Source: Podocnemis expansa
Lineage: Eukaryota; Chordata; Testudines; Podocnemididae
NCBI GenBank assembly: GCA_007922195.1
Contig: ML681981.1
Location: forward strand, 11,867,105-11,931,104
DNA: 64,000 nucleotides
Direction of reading: 5' to 3'
In this document: positions 13,301 to 25,300 of the stretch, piece by piece
How positions within the stretch are numbered: the stretch's first letter is position 1
How the letters are laid out: every line of letters starts with the position of its first letter
Translations under genes and position numbers: made by a program
Notes under the pieces: model-generated
Database searches by the model: none
What the model was told of the DNA's origin: nothing
The model's input: only the letters and a program-made list of their open reading frames with translations

Positions 13301-16300
13301 AATGAAGTTAGTGAGTTTCAAATAATTGCTGTGGCTGTAATTAGTGAATAAAGCTGAATAGTTTGCGACATGAAGTTGTAACGTTGAGGATGTACACACC
13401 TTCCTGCCTAATAATCCATTCTTTTTTTTTTTTTTTTTTTTAATCAATCTTCTTTCTTGTGTGGAGTGGTTTTGTTAAATTGTTGCTTGTGCCAATGATT
13501 AGCAGCTTCCACAACTAGTGGATTAGGTGCAGGATGACACAATAAGTATTGAGGGGGTTTTTTTTGCTGGTATATAATATTTTTTTATCCACTCACTTAC
13601 AAGTTGGAGGAATCATGGCAAGGGTTTGCCAGATGCGTTCTTTGGGTTCCAAGAGAGCATTGTCCATAGGTAGTGCTATCTTTGCAGAGGAAGTGGTCAG
13701 TAAGATCTTTTAACAGCTTGTGCAGTGATTCTGTCAGCTGTTGCACTGAGATCCCCAATGAATCTGCAACTCATTTAAAAAGGATCCTGTGGTTTATGGG
13801 TTGTCTTGGAGGGAGGCTTGTAAGGTTTGGAGGTTGAAGGTTTACAGTATTGTGGAGGGTATGAACACCACTACTGTCATGCATGCCACTGGGGTAGGTA
13901 TGATGTAGGTGGTCTGTAACAGCAAGGTCTGTACCATGGATAGGGTGGTCTTTCCATAGTAATATCACATGCCATAGATCTATGAGGAGAATGGGGCTGT
14001 GGTGAAAATCTGCCCTCATCCCCTTCTGTTCATCTGCACTTGGGAAAGGGATTGGTGATATGGATCCTTCTCTTGAGAAGTGCAATCGGGATGCTTCTGT
14101 GCTGAGGAAGGGCGAGGTAGGTGGATAAGACATGTTCATCCTCCATGCCAAAGTGTTTAGTCTGTTTGGTGAGCTTTCTGTGAGTAGTCAGTGCTGGGTA
14201 TTGATGTGGTGCTGGTTCTTTTGGGATTGTAGATCTGAGAGTTGTCTCTAATGGTGTGGTGGTAGACAACAGTGCTGTTAGTGCAGTTGGTGCTGGTACG
14301 GACAGTGCTTCTGATATTGTAGTCATCGGGGTCAGCACTGCCAATATCTGAATGAGCTGTTCCATCAGTGCCAGCATAGAGGTCGGTGCCGAGGGTTTTG
14401 TTCTAGCCTGCGGAGTGACCAATTTAGCCTGTTTATTCTTTGCTTGGCTTGCTATGTGTCTTTGTTCAGAGGCTCAAACAGACCATTTATCCTGTCTGGG
14501 GGCTTGTGCATCTAAGGAATTGGGAGCCTCCCTGGTGTGGCAGTTTTTGGTGAGGTAGGAGAAGTCTTCCTCTTTTTAACAGAATAATGTGGTGGAGTGA
14601 GATGCCTCCTCAGTGAATGTTGATTCAGAGAGGCTGACTGTGCCTGCTGAGGGTCAGACGCTGGCTGTAGGGACTTCTCCATCAATAGTAATTTGAGACG
14701 CAGGTCTCTATCGTGTCTCGCTCTGGAGCTCAGGTTTCAGCAGTGCAGGCATTTCTCAGAAATATGTTCTTTTCCCAAACAATTTACACATAGTGAGTGC
14801 CAATCTGAGGTCAACATTGTATCCTGGCATGTCTCAACTCTTAAAACCAGGGGTCAGCAACATTTGCCTCCCTTACCCTCAGCTGGTGTTGGGGGCCCCC
14901 TCTGCTGAAAAAAACATGGTGGCTGCCTCAAAATTCAGCAGCGGTCACGGCTGGAGGGGAAGCACTACCCAGGCATGCCATGGAAAGAAGTCACCCAGAA
15001 TGGCTCATCTTAGCGGTGTGCCCGGGGAGAGGGGTCCCCAGGCATGCCACAAACATAAGTGGCTCCTTTCAGGGGTTCCCAGGCATGCTGCAGAAATTAG
15101 CCTTCCAGAGCGGCTCCTTTGGAGAGCATCATGCTACAGAGAGGAGCCACTCTGGGCAGCTTGTTTCTGTGTCACATGGAGGCATAGGTATGAGGGGGCT
15201 CCCTGTGTCCCAGCTGCACCCAAAGGAAGCTGCCCAGAGTGGGTTTTGGCAGCAGGAGTGGCAATTTCTGTGGTACTGCAGAGGGTGCCAACGTGCCGCT
15301 GAATGGGCTTGGCTGCCACTGTCAGCACAGGTGCCGGGGGTTGCCTACCCCTGCTTAAAACCATGGGACATTGGCATAGTTGATGAATTGTATAGAGAAA
15401 GTAAGAAAGAAATGGGAAAGAAAAAGAGGGAGTCTTTTTTTTTTTTTTTTAACATAGGAAGGGCAGGGGAGGGGAAGAGAGATAAAGATGAGGAAGGGGG
15501 GGTAATAAATTTGAAAAAAACATCATTAAAACAAGGCAAGAAGAAAGAGATGGTATTAGAACATCTGTGACTGTGGATGGTAGCAAAGAAACTGAGTCAG
15601 AGCTGTACACACTACAGAATGGCACCAAAGTGGCATGCAAGACTTCCATGTCATGTGCACAGCTCCAGCAAGCACCACTAGAAAAATCTGATTTGTGGCA
15701 CTGGGACACACCCAACACCTTCAGTGGAGCACCCACAGTGACATCTGTTGAAGGACAACATATTTGAATTTTTTTGTTTTTTGTTTTAACATTTTAACTG
15801 TAGAGTGGAACAGGATTGTTAACAATAAATGACAACTCAGCCTGTTCTCCAACTGTTTAGTTAATTGATTGAAAACAAATTCCAAGTAAATTATAATGTA
15901 TATTTCTGGTACAGAATAATACATTTCACACTGCCAAACAGAGGTTTACATATTTCTTTCCACAGAAATGCCCCAGTCATAATAATAGACTGACATTTCA
16001 TGGCTGATCAGAACAGTCTATTCCATATCTAGATGAATATACTAAATATGGATATTTTCTTTTCCAGAGCAAGGTGTTTGCAGAGTGATTGATGGATTGT
16101 TTTTTTCAATGTCCTGTTATTAAAAACAGAAGTTTTACATTTCAGGACTACCATTTTAACTAACAGACACTTAAGAATGGGTGCAGATGGCAGTTCATTA
16201 TCTTTACTGTTGCTGGAAACTCATGATTATCTGATCTTCCCTCTAACTAGCTATTTTTAAATATCCTTGTGGAAAATAACTGGGTAAAAATACTTTCCTA

Positions 16301-19300
16301 CCAGAGAGCAGAAGCCTCCTTTCCACAATTTGATTTCAGAGTGTACCGTCTTTGTACTACATAAAACATTGCTGCATTACATCACGTCTGTCAAACAGGA
16401 ATACATTAAAAAACTACACAACATAATACTTACAGGAATCCATTTCTCTTGCAAGGACGTGTACTGATACCTTGTGTCTCCTGGGAGCATCTACTGCCAA
16501 CATCTCCTACAGAAAGCAACATGGTCAGTTACTCTGCAAGAGAACCTAAGAGACCGCCAGCTGCTATGGAAAAGGAGAGCTCTATGTTTTCTACATATTA
16601 CAGGAGATAACCATTGAATGTTCAATTTTAGTGAAAATTAATCAATAGGAATTTTGCCATTGACTTGTATGGGGTCAGGATTACATGCTACATCTTTGGT
16701 CCTACAGAATTTCTACAGGGCTGTTAACTGCAGAGCTCAGCATCTTTGGGGAAGCATGTCCGTGCTGTCTACCCTGAGCACAGATGTCAAAGAGTTGGTT
16801 CAGCTCATCAGCTACCTAAATGTTTCTAGTATCCTCTCATATCCTGGGACAACTGGGTAATCACACTGTGGATTAATACAAATACTAAACTGGGTAGAAA
16901 AAAAAGAAAATCAACTCCAATTGGATAGCGTAGGATTCTAAATGTACTGGCACCTTGGACAACTACACAGATTGCCTACCACCTATTAGCAGCTGTTTAA
17001 ATAATCTCTTTTACTAATTCTTAATTTGCTTTTCTTATTCAGTGCATACAGTGCAACAGTATCAGAAAAGATACACACATTAGTAATTGCTGTATCACTA
17101 ATATAGCAATGGATTTTTTTAAAGATGATAAAATACTGTAAACTAAAGCAGCAAGTGAAATAAGACAATGCTTCAGGTAGTGAAAAGAGTAAACAAGTCA
17201 AGCAGGAACAATTTTTAACAGACATTATTCACCCCGGCATATCAACCATACATTCCCTTTCGTCCTGGCTGATCTTTTTCCGTTTTTAATGCTTGTTCTG
17301 CTGCTTAGTTCTTACCTGATCTTCCCAGACCAGTTGTTACAACTCCTTCTATTTGGTTAGCAAAATTTGAGTACTGTGGATGGGTGGCAACATTTCCAAA
17401 GTATAACCTTGGAACATTATTTAAATAGCCTTACACAGAAAATGTCTGTATAAACACAATTTGTGGCTATTCTAACTGTACAAATAGTAATATTATTTTC
17501 TCATTTATACGAACACAGGTGTGTATGTTCTACCAGTTAAATGTGTCTCTAACAAGCTGCAATGCACAACATTTTTTACTTATCTTATTCAGAAATGGCT
17601 AAATTGGTTTTGCTCACACTCAAAAAAAAAAAAATCCCTCACATGTTAAGCAGAGAGAAACTCTGAAAACATTCAGGCCAAATAGTAAAAAGATTTCAGC
17701 AAATTGTGAGTGCCTGAAAAATAGAGAATAAAATGAAGACTCTTGTGCAACCCTAATCATAATGGTTGCTTAGTGTTTCACCACATGCTCTAATTCTGTT
17801 GTGTTTACCATTTTGTATCTCAGTGAAGATGGCAATCAGTCAACAGAAAAGTTTCCTTTGAAAATGGGTGATAGAAAAGCAATGTAACCCAGCAGCAATA
17901 TCTGGTTGTGGAACAGAGAGTATTACAATGAGTTTAGCCAAGCAAATGCTCAGCTGAGAAACTAATCCACAGGTTAATCAGAAAATAATGTAGAAAAGAC
18001 AAAAAGTGTATATTGACTAAAGATAGTTTTAAATTAGTAAGGAGAATGAGATGGGTTACATGACAAACCGTGATGGAAAAAAGCAAAACCCAGAAGAATA
18101 TTAGATATAAAAATTCTGACAAAATAGTTAATATAAAAATAAAATAATAATGTATTAATATATTGTAGATTAAAGCATTCTGAAAGTATCTTATTGAATA
18201 TCAATTTCTTCTTTCCCATTAAAAAAGTCATATTAATTGGACTAGATTAGGGGTCTCAAAACACACGGCCCATGGGCCACATGCGGCCCTTGGAATTACC
18301 TCTGGTGGCCTGTGATGACCTCCCAGACTCTAGGGGCTCCCAACCCCTTAGCCCCGCAGGTCAAAAGTGAACTATGGGGCTTTTGAAGAGCTGAGCTCCT
18401 CTGCTGACTGGGAGCTCGGCATCAGCAGTGCTTACGGGGCAGGGTGGGTCAAAACTGCTGCCCTGAGCATGCGGGGGGGGGGGGGGGGGGGGGCCGGGGG
18501 CAAAAACCCACGGGGGGCCAGGTAAGGGGGCATGAGGGTTGGGGACAGGCAGCTGCCGTGGAGACCATAGGGGTGGGGGGCAGTTGGCCTGGGGGAACGC
18601 GGGGAGCTGGCAGCCACCCACAGAGGGTGCTTTCCCTGCTGCACAGCCTGGCCACCAGGACCTGGCAGGGTGAAGGGGTGTCTTCCTTGCTGTTTCCAGC
18701 CACAGCACAGCCAGCAGGGCTGGGCAAGGGATACTCTCCCTGCCACTGCTGGCCAGACAGGGCTGTCCGGGGGGGGATTGCCCTGGGGCCCTGCACTGTC
18801 CTGCAAAGCGAGGCAGCGTGGGCCGTGCACTGCTGCCCCCCACCAATGCCCAGGATGGGGCTAGCCAGCAAAAAGCAGTGCCCTGCTCAGTGCTCTTGGT
18901 CTCCCCTGCCACACATGCTGCTTTCAGCTCTGTACCAGAACAGCAAGGAGAGGGGCAGGAGGCAGCACAGAGCCGCTATGGCTACCTAAGTGGCTGCGCT
19001 GCCTCCTGCCTCCCGCATCCACCTCCTCCCTGCTGTGCTGGCACAGAGCCGAAAGCAGCATGTCTGGCGGGCGGGCAGGGGAGGCAGGAGCGCTCAGCTG
19101 TGTGCTGCTTTTCACCAGTTCACCCAGTCGTGAGCATGGGACAGCCAGCAAAGGGGCCTGCCCTACCCCTGGGCTGGCTGGCCCCATCCCCCCACTGCTG
19201 GGGAGTGAGTGTGGCCCCCCCCCCACCCTGCAAAGGGAGATTCGCCAAGGGCCCTGGACTTCCCTAGGGACAGCCCTGTGACCAAAGCAGGGCCGGTTCC

Positions 19301-22300
19301 CACTTCTGGTGGCGTGAGGAGGATGTATTTTCCCTGCCACACTGCGCAGCCACCGGGGGGGGGGGTGGTGGTACTTTCCCTGCTGCCATCAGCCAGAGCA
19401 GGGCCAGGCGCGGGGGAAGAATTTTCTGCTGCTGGGGCCCAGAGAAGCACGGCAAGCTGGTGGTACCTCGGGGGGTGTTTTCCCTGCACACTGAGCAGCA
19501 CCCGGCTGGGGGGGGGGTGCTTCCCACCACCAGGGCCAGGAGGAGTATAGGGAGCTGGCTGTAGGTGGTAGGGAGGGGGTTAGGGAAGGGCTCAGGAAGC
19601 CAGCAGCAGGATGAGGGGGAAATGGATCCATCTGGTGGTGGGGTCTGGATCCGTCTCTAGCCACCGCAGGAAGGCAGCGGGGGACAGATCCAACTCCTGG
19701 CCACAGATAGATAGGGTCCCTGGCTGCTGAGGGGCACTTTTCAGGGTGCAGGCCTTGGGCCAGTATCCTAGTCCTCCTGTGGCCCTCGTGGTGATTTGAG
19801 TTTGAGACCCCTGGACTAGATGGACAAGGAAGAATTAAGACAAGAAGAAAACTGTATTGATGAAAAATGGTTTGATTTAATTGCATTTACACTGCTGTAA
19901 TCAGTGCACTTAATTATAATATACTTGTAAAATATTTAATATATAAAAACTTTGTTAGTGATATAAAACTATGGAAACCTAGTATGTAATGTACACTGAA
20001 TTCCTAACACCATAAACTGTAATGCAATACCTTTAAAATCACTATTATAAATTCTTATACTCCAAAGATTATAGAAAGCTTTTTCTGCAAATATTTTCAT
20101 CCACATTCCATACTGTAGATAATAATTAGAACGTTCTTCTTTACATTGATCAGGTGACTTGTGATATATTTGCTTTGCATAAAGTTTTTTTTTTTGTTTG
20201 TTAACTAATTGATGTATGCATTCAAATTGTAGCCATGGTGGTCCAAATATATTAGAGAGACAAGATGGATGAGGTAATATCTTTTTTTGAAGCAACTTCT
20301 GCTAGAGAGAGACAAGCTTTCAAACCACACAGCTCTTTGTCAGGTCAAGTCTAGGAAGATTGTTTAGCATAAAATAGTTAATACATATTGTAAGTGACCA
20401 TTCAACTATCATCTCTCTCTCTCTGGAAATACTCCCAAAGAGCATCAATTTCCTGGACATCACAATCAGCTTCAACAATGGAATCCTACAGACAACCATA
20501 TCCAGTAGAAGGAACTGACAGATCATCACAGAAATCTACCTTCACAGATCCAATGCCACACTATGAAATCTTCTATCTACAGGCAGGCATTCATGAACCA
20601 CAGAATATGCTCCATGGAAAAAATTCTGGGATATACATTGTTACACACTTAAAACCACCTTCACCAAACAAGAATACTCCTCCAGAGAAACAGATCACAT
20701 ACTGGAATGGACGACCAAATAAACTGAAAGAACCTGCTTCAACACATAAATAAAACCCCTCTGACTGCAATACTATACTTGTCACCTACCATCCCACATT
20801 AGAACCATTATGAGGTATCAAACAATGGAAGAAATTTCCTGCAGCCCCACTTTTGGCCTTCAAACCACCCTCCAAACTTTCCCAAAGTCATCATCAGAAG
20901 CAAGCTCCCAAGAGACACCAACTCAGCATGCCACCAAACCCTGCCAGAACAACACAGGCAATAGCTGTAGACATACCCCACTGCTGCAATGATCAACCCC
21001 TTCCACAGCACTCCTTTAAAGATTCATTGATCCTACACGTGCATATTACAACATGTAGTATATATACCTCACAATGCACAAAATGTTCACTTAATTATGT
21101 GAGTGGAACCAAACAACTACTACACTCTCAAATGAATTCACACAGGAAAATGGTAAAAAACAAAAACACTGCATCACCTGTGGCTGAACGTTTTTCACTC
21201 TATATCTGACTAAACAAATAAGGAGTTTGGTGGCACTTAAAAGACTAACAAATTTATTTATTGTATGAGCTTTTGTGGGAGAAAATCCAACCATCTCAGA
21301 CACTTGCAGATGGGAAACTTATCTGACTTATCAGTTCTTATTCTCAATGGAAACCTGTACAACTCTTTCAGAAGAGGAGCCTGGGAACTTGAATTCATTA
21401 CTCTGCTAAAACACCAAAAAATCAAACTGAAAACGGACACAGGATTTATGGTTTATTAGAACAATCTGTAACGCATTAATCCCTTTTTGTTGTCCTATGA
21501 CTGCAGAGGTGTTGATTGGTCCCTCTACCTTGAATGATCCCTCACAATGTGTATTAACTACTTATGCTAAATCTGTTGCACTTAGCATTTTGCTGTGTGG
21601 CTGGCAGTACCTTTCCCAGACCTGACAGAGCTCTGTCTGGCTCAAACACATGTCTCTCTCACCAAAAGAAGTTGGTCCAATAAAAAAAATATTCCCTCAC
21701 ACACCTTGTCTCTGTAATACAGGCTATGTGAATCATTAAAAGAAAATAACCTGACAAATAATTTTTTTTGTTAAACTCAGTATATCAGCAAAAGACTAAC
21801 ACCATTAGTCAAAGTGTGATTAGAAACTGCTGATGTCTGGGCCTGACAGTTTATCTAGGTCTCATAATTTATGACAGAGGCCATGGAAAAAGTAAAATAA
21901 AAGGAGCAGTCTTTGCAAATACAGAGAGAACCACCCAACCACTTACTGCTCTATAAGAAAACAAATTCAGCCCAGATTTAAAAAAAGATTCTGCATACAC
22001 AGAGAACATTTAAACTATTGTTGGGAATGAAGGCAAACAATTGACACTAATGTAAATCACTGAATTCTCATATCGTTCTAGAAAAGGGGTCTCAAACTCA
22101 AATCACCATGAGGGCTGCATGTGGACTAATAGAGGGCTGCATGAGGATTAGTACCTTAGCCCGAGGGCCGCACTGCTGAAACCTTTACATACAATGATAT
22201 TGCAAATATTGGTAATGATCGTGTCATTGCAGGCCGCAGGAAATAGATTTAGGGGCCGCATGTGCCCCACGGGCCACATGTTTGAGACCCCTGTTCTAGA

Positions 22301-25300
22301 AGATCTGGTAAGTCACTTCAGTGTATTCTACTTTCATGAGTTCTCAGTCATCAAACTCTACATATCAGCTGAAGAAGCATACATCTGCCTGGTTAAAGGA
22401 AAGTAATTACTTTTTACCAGTACCGAGCATGTTAGATTTTGTTTTTTTCTGCGTGTCCCCCAATAGCTACCTAAAATTCATATCTTTCAGAGCTCATTTA
22501 TTTGGGAATAAAATTATTTTATTGGCAATTTTAACTACCTATGATAGACTCTAGGATAGGTCAATATTGACTGGAAGCCATTACTGTCTGACAGCTGGTC
22601 AGTAGTACTTATTAAATAAAGTTGCTTACTAGTGAAGAGGTATCCATCTCCTAAATAGCAACCAATGTTCCCTGTAAGCTGCGCCAGTGCGTGGTGGCGC
22701 AGCTGCCTCCGCTCACTGGCGCAGCAAGCACTGACCCCAGCGCAGAGCTGGGGTCAGGGCTGGCGGGGAGCAGAGGAGCCAGGGCCGGGGCTGGCGGGGA
22801 GCAGCGGGCAGCAGAAGCCGGGAGGAGAGGAGCTGGGGTCGGGGCTGGCAGGGAGCAGAAGCCGGGAGCAGCGGGGAGCGGCAGGCAACAGAAGCCGGGA
22901 GGAGAGGAGCCGAGGTTGGGGCTGGCGGGGAGCAGAAGCCGGGAGCGGCGGGGAGCAGAAGCTGGGACCAGAGGTGCTGGGTTGGGGGCTGGCGAGGAGC
23001 AGAAGAAGCGGGGAGCGGAGCTGGGTTGGGGGCTCCCGGGCTGGGAGCAGATTAGAAGCCCAGGATAAACTCATGGCACGCGGGGGGGGGGGGGTTGATG
23101 TGTAAGGAAACGTCTTGTTTCCCTTTCAAGTCGTTGCTGCCCCATAGGTCAGTGGTTCCCAACGTTTTCTCTGCCATGGCACTCCTTGCTACCTTTAATT
23201 CATTTGAGGCACACTGCCATGTAGTTTCCGAATGAAGCCATATATTTTCATGAGCCAATGAGCCAATCCAGAGCGCTCTGAGTAGTTTTTCAAAAAAATT
23301 TGTGACACACCTGTGTGCTGTGACACAGTGGTTGGGAAACAGTGGGCTAGGTAGACACAACACACACATTCCACCCAAGATGCAGAATAAACACAGAGAA
23401 CTGTATAGAACCTTATGTTACTTTATTAACACCCAGCATTTCTACAGCACTTTCCATCCCAGGATCTCTCAATGGCTCACTATACTAGTCAATTTTAAAA
23501 GGGATAGCCGTGTTAGTCTAGTCCAGTGAAAAAACAACAAGGAGTTGTGTGGCACTTTAAGACCAACAGATTTATTATTTGCATGAGCTTTCGTGGGAGA
23601 AGATCCCACTTCCTCAGATGCTTCAAAGATGGGTGAACTAACAGAAAGGAATGAAACTAAATGCAAGGGGGTGTATGACCTGATCCTATGTTTTACACCC
23701 CCTTGCATTTAGTTTCATTCCTTTCTGTAAGTTCACCCATCTTTGAAGCATCTGAGGAAGTGGGATCTTCTCCCACGAAAGCTCATGCAAATAATAAATC
23801 TGTTAGTCTTAAAGTGCCACACAACTCCTTGTTGTTTTTTCACTATACTAGGTATTCACACATGCTTGGCTCTGTGGTATCCAAGAGGCACACCCCACCT
23901 GTGCTCACATTCAAGTGAATGGCCCTGACAATACATTATAGGCAAACTACATGTGTCCTCCCATTTTGATATCTTTACCAAGTGCCGTAAACAATGGCTT
24001 TAGAAGGAGGTGTCCCCTCCATGTATTTTTAGCACAGCTCTGTTTTCAGCTGCAAGCTGGTAAAGGAAAGTTCAAAGCTTGCAGACAAGAACACCACAAA
24101 ACTGGTAGATGGGGATTGTAGCAGAGAGAGAAGGCAGCCTGATCTAAGTTTTTCAGTAAAGTGGAAAAACTGTCATTGACCTTAATTAACATTAGCTCAA
24201 GTAATATATAGGCCTGAATCAGGGTGACTTCTTTTAGCTCTGTGAGTGAGATCTAGTCAGAATTGGCACATTCATTAGGAATCTCTAAAAAATAACAGAA
24301 TTGTATTGGCTATCTGTGATCATCAGCTCTTATCAGTGTAATTTCTTACAAGTTTTCTTTATGTATTTTCACATCTTCTAAAGGTGAGCTGAAATTACAG
24401 ACAACCAAAATGTTTGTTGTTCTGGAAAAGGTAATGTCTGGTACACTGAACACATTCTTAGATGTTTGTCACCTATACACTGACGGAAGATAAGTTCCCA
24501 TTCCTGGCCCAGTTGGTTGATATATGTGGTACGTTTCAAGCATCTAGTGCAGATGCTGAATGAGGCTTCAGTCTAATGAATAATATTAAGACAGAGCCTC
24601 ATAACAGGTTGGATGTTTCTCATCTAGACATGCTAATGCGCATCAAGTCATATCTAAGTGCTGGATTCAAGGCTGACTTAGACTCTGTATATGCATTCTG
24701 GAAATGTGACAAAGACAGGCGTCAAAAACTGAGGTGTAGAGGAGGCTTGATAGGCAGCATCATTGCTTCATATTTGTTTAATAAAAATGTTAAACTAAAA
24801 TACTGTGGTTTTATTAATTTACTAAAGTTTGAACAAAAAGACATCTATACAATGTTCTCTCTCTAAGCTGGTGATGCAACTGAGCAAGTTACGGATGCAC
24901 TTGGGGAGCTGATGGGCAGTGGCTCAGGGGCCCGATCCGGGCCCAGGAACTTGCTCAGCTGCATCACCGGCTTAGAGGGAACATTGATGGCAACCTAGTC
25001 TCATCAAAACCCAAAAATTAAATGGGCATGGCAATTACTGCTTATCTCCATAAAAGGCAACTGTAGATAACGAAAGTATTTCTGTATGGCCAGGACCACT
25101 GGGATACCACAGAGATATTTAGCACATTATGGTGAAACCGAGCTTCATGAAAAATCAATTATATTTTTATATATGGAACTTGGAGTAAATGATCCACAGC
25201 AAGGGAAGAGAGCACACAGCACTGGCTGGTAAGTTAGCCATGCTACAGAATATTTGGGACACGTGTGGGGTGAATTCTGCTGCAGCTAAGTCTCTAGGAA

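Larger units (their letters stand above)
8840..15757 (-). mobile_element. Decayed DIRS-like tyrosine-recombinase retrotransposon (copy 2)
   Basis: An element of about 6.9 kb, read right to left, with gag, reverse transcriptase/RNase H and tyrosine recombinase remnants in that order. The ends are inverted repeats: the left terminal region (about 8840-9060) is the reverse complement of the right one (about 15590-15757), sharing blocks such as GGTGCTCCACTGAAGGTGTTGG / CCAACACCTTCAGTGGAGCACC. An internal complementary region at about 9119-9216 joins a copy complementary to the left end to one complementary to the right end. Coding remnants: gag Cys/His box near 14750-14830, gag core at 13070-13447, YLDD of the RT at 12191-12202, RNase H/YR linker around 10200-10760, recombinase Arg box (ITSARR) near 9730-9770 and Tyr region near 9310-9390. 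Many stops and frame changes show it is dead. Two hAT elements (11353-12112 and 14848-15353) were inserted later; without them it is about 5.65 kb, close to copy 1. Confidence 0.88.
7964..16433 (-). other. IDE intron 23
   Basis: An 8.5-kb intron, largely filled by a decayed DIRS element (8840-15757) with two nested hAT elements. It also holds one GTCCTGTGGCACTT-family copy at 8594-8697. The stretches 7964-8593 and 15758-16433 are AT-rich with nothing recognised. Confidence 0.85.
20226..21727 (+). mobile_element. Penelope-like retroelement, degraded
   Basis: The two ends are inverted repeats of about 130 bp: 20226-20357 (with AGAGAGACAAG and AACTTCTGCTAGAGAGAGACAAGC) reads as the diverged reverse complement of 21600-21727 (with GTCTCTCTCACCAAAAGAAG and CCTTGTCTCTGTAATA). 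Inverted flanking repeats of this sort are known for Penelope-like elements. Between them lies a decayed plus-strand coding region with RT and GIY-YIG endonuclease traces. A GTCCTGTGGCACTT-family repeat is inserted at 21213-21318. Total length about 1.5 kb, so the RT is 5'-truncated. Confidence 0.72.

Noticed and set aside
18361..19886. Several overlapping open frames of 100-183 codons on both strands
   Set aside because: They lie inside a GC-rich hAT element, are rich in Pro/Gly/Ala, contradict each other on both strands and have no domain or splice context.
22665..23105. 146-codon open frame with Gly/Arg/Glu repeats
   Set aside because: It is the translation of a G-rich minisatellite; every frame is open because of composition.
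23469..23918. Two opposed frames with the same peptide ([14 protein letters not shown]...)
   Set aside because: An effect of the palindrome: both arms give the same translation. It is not a gene.
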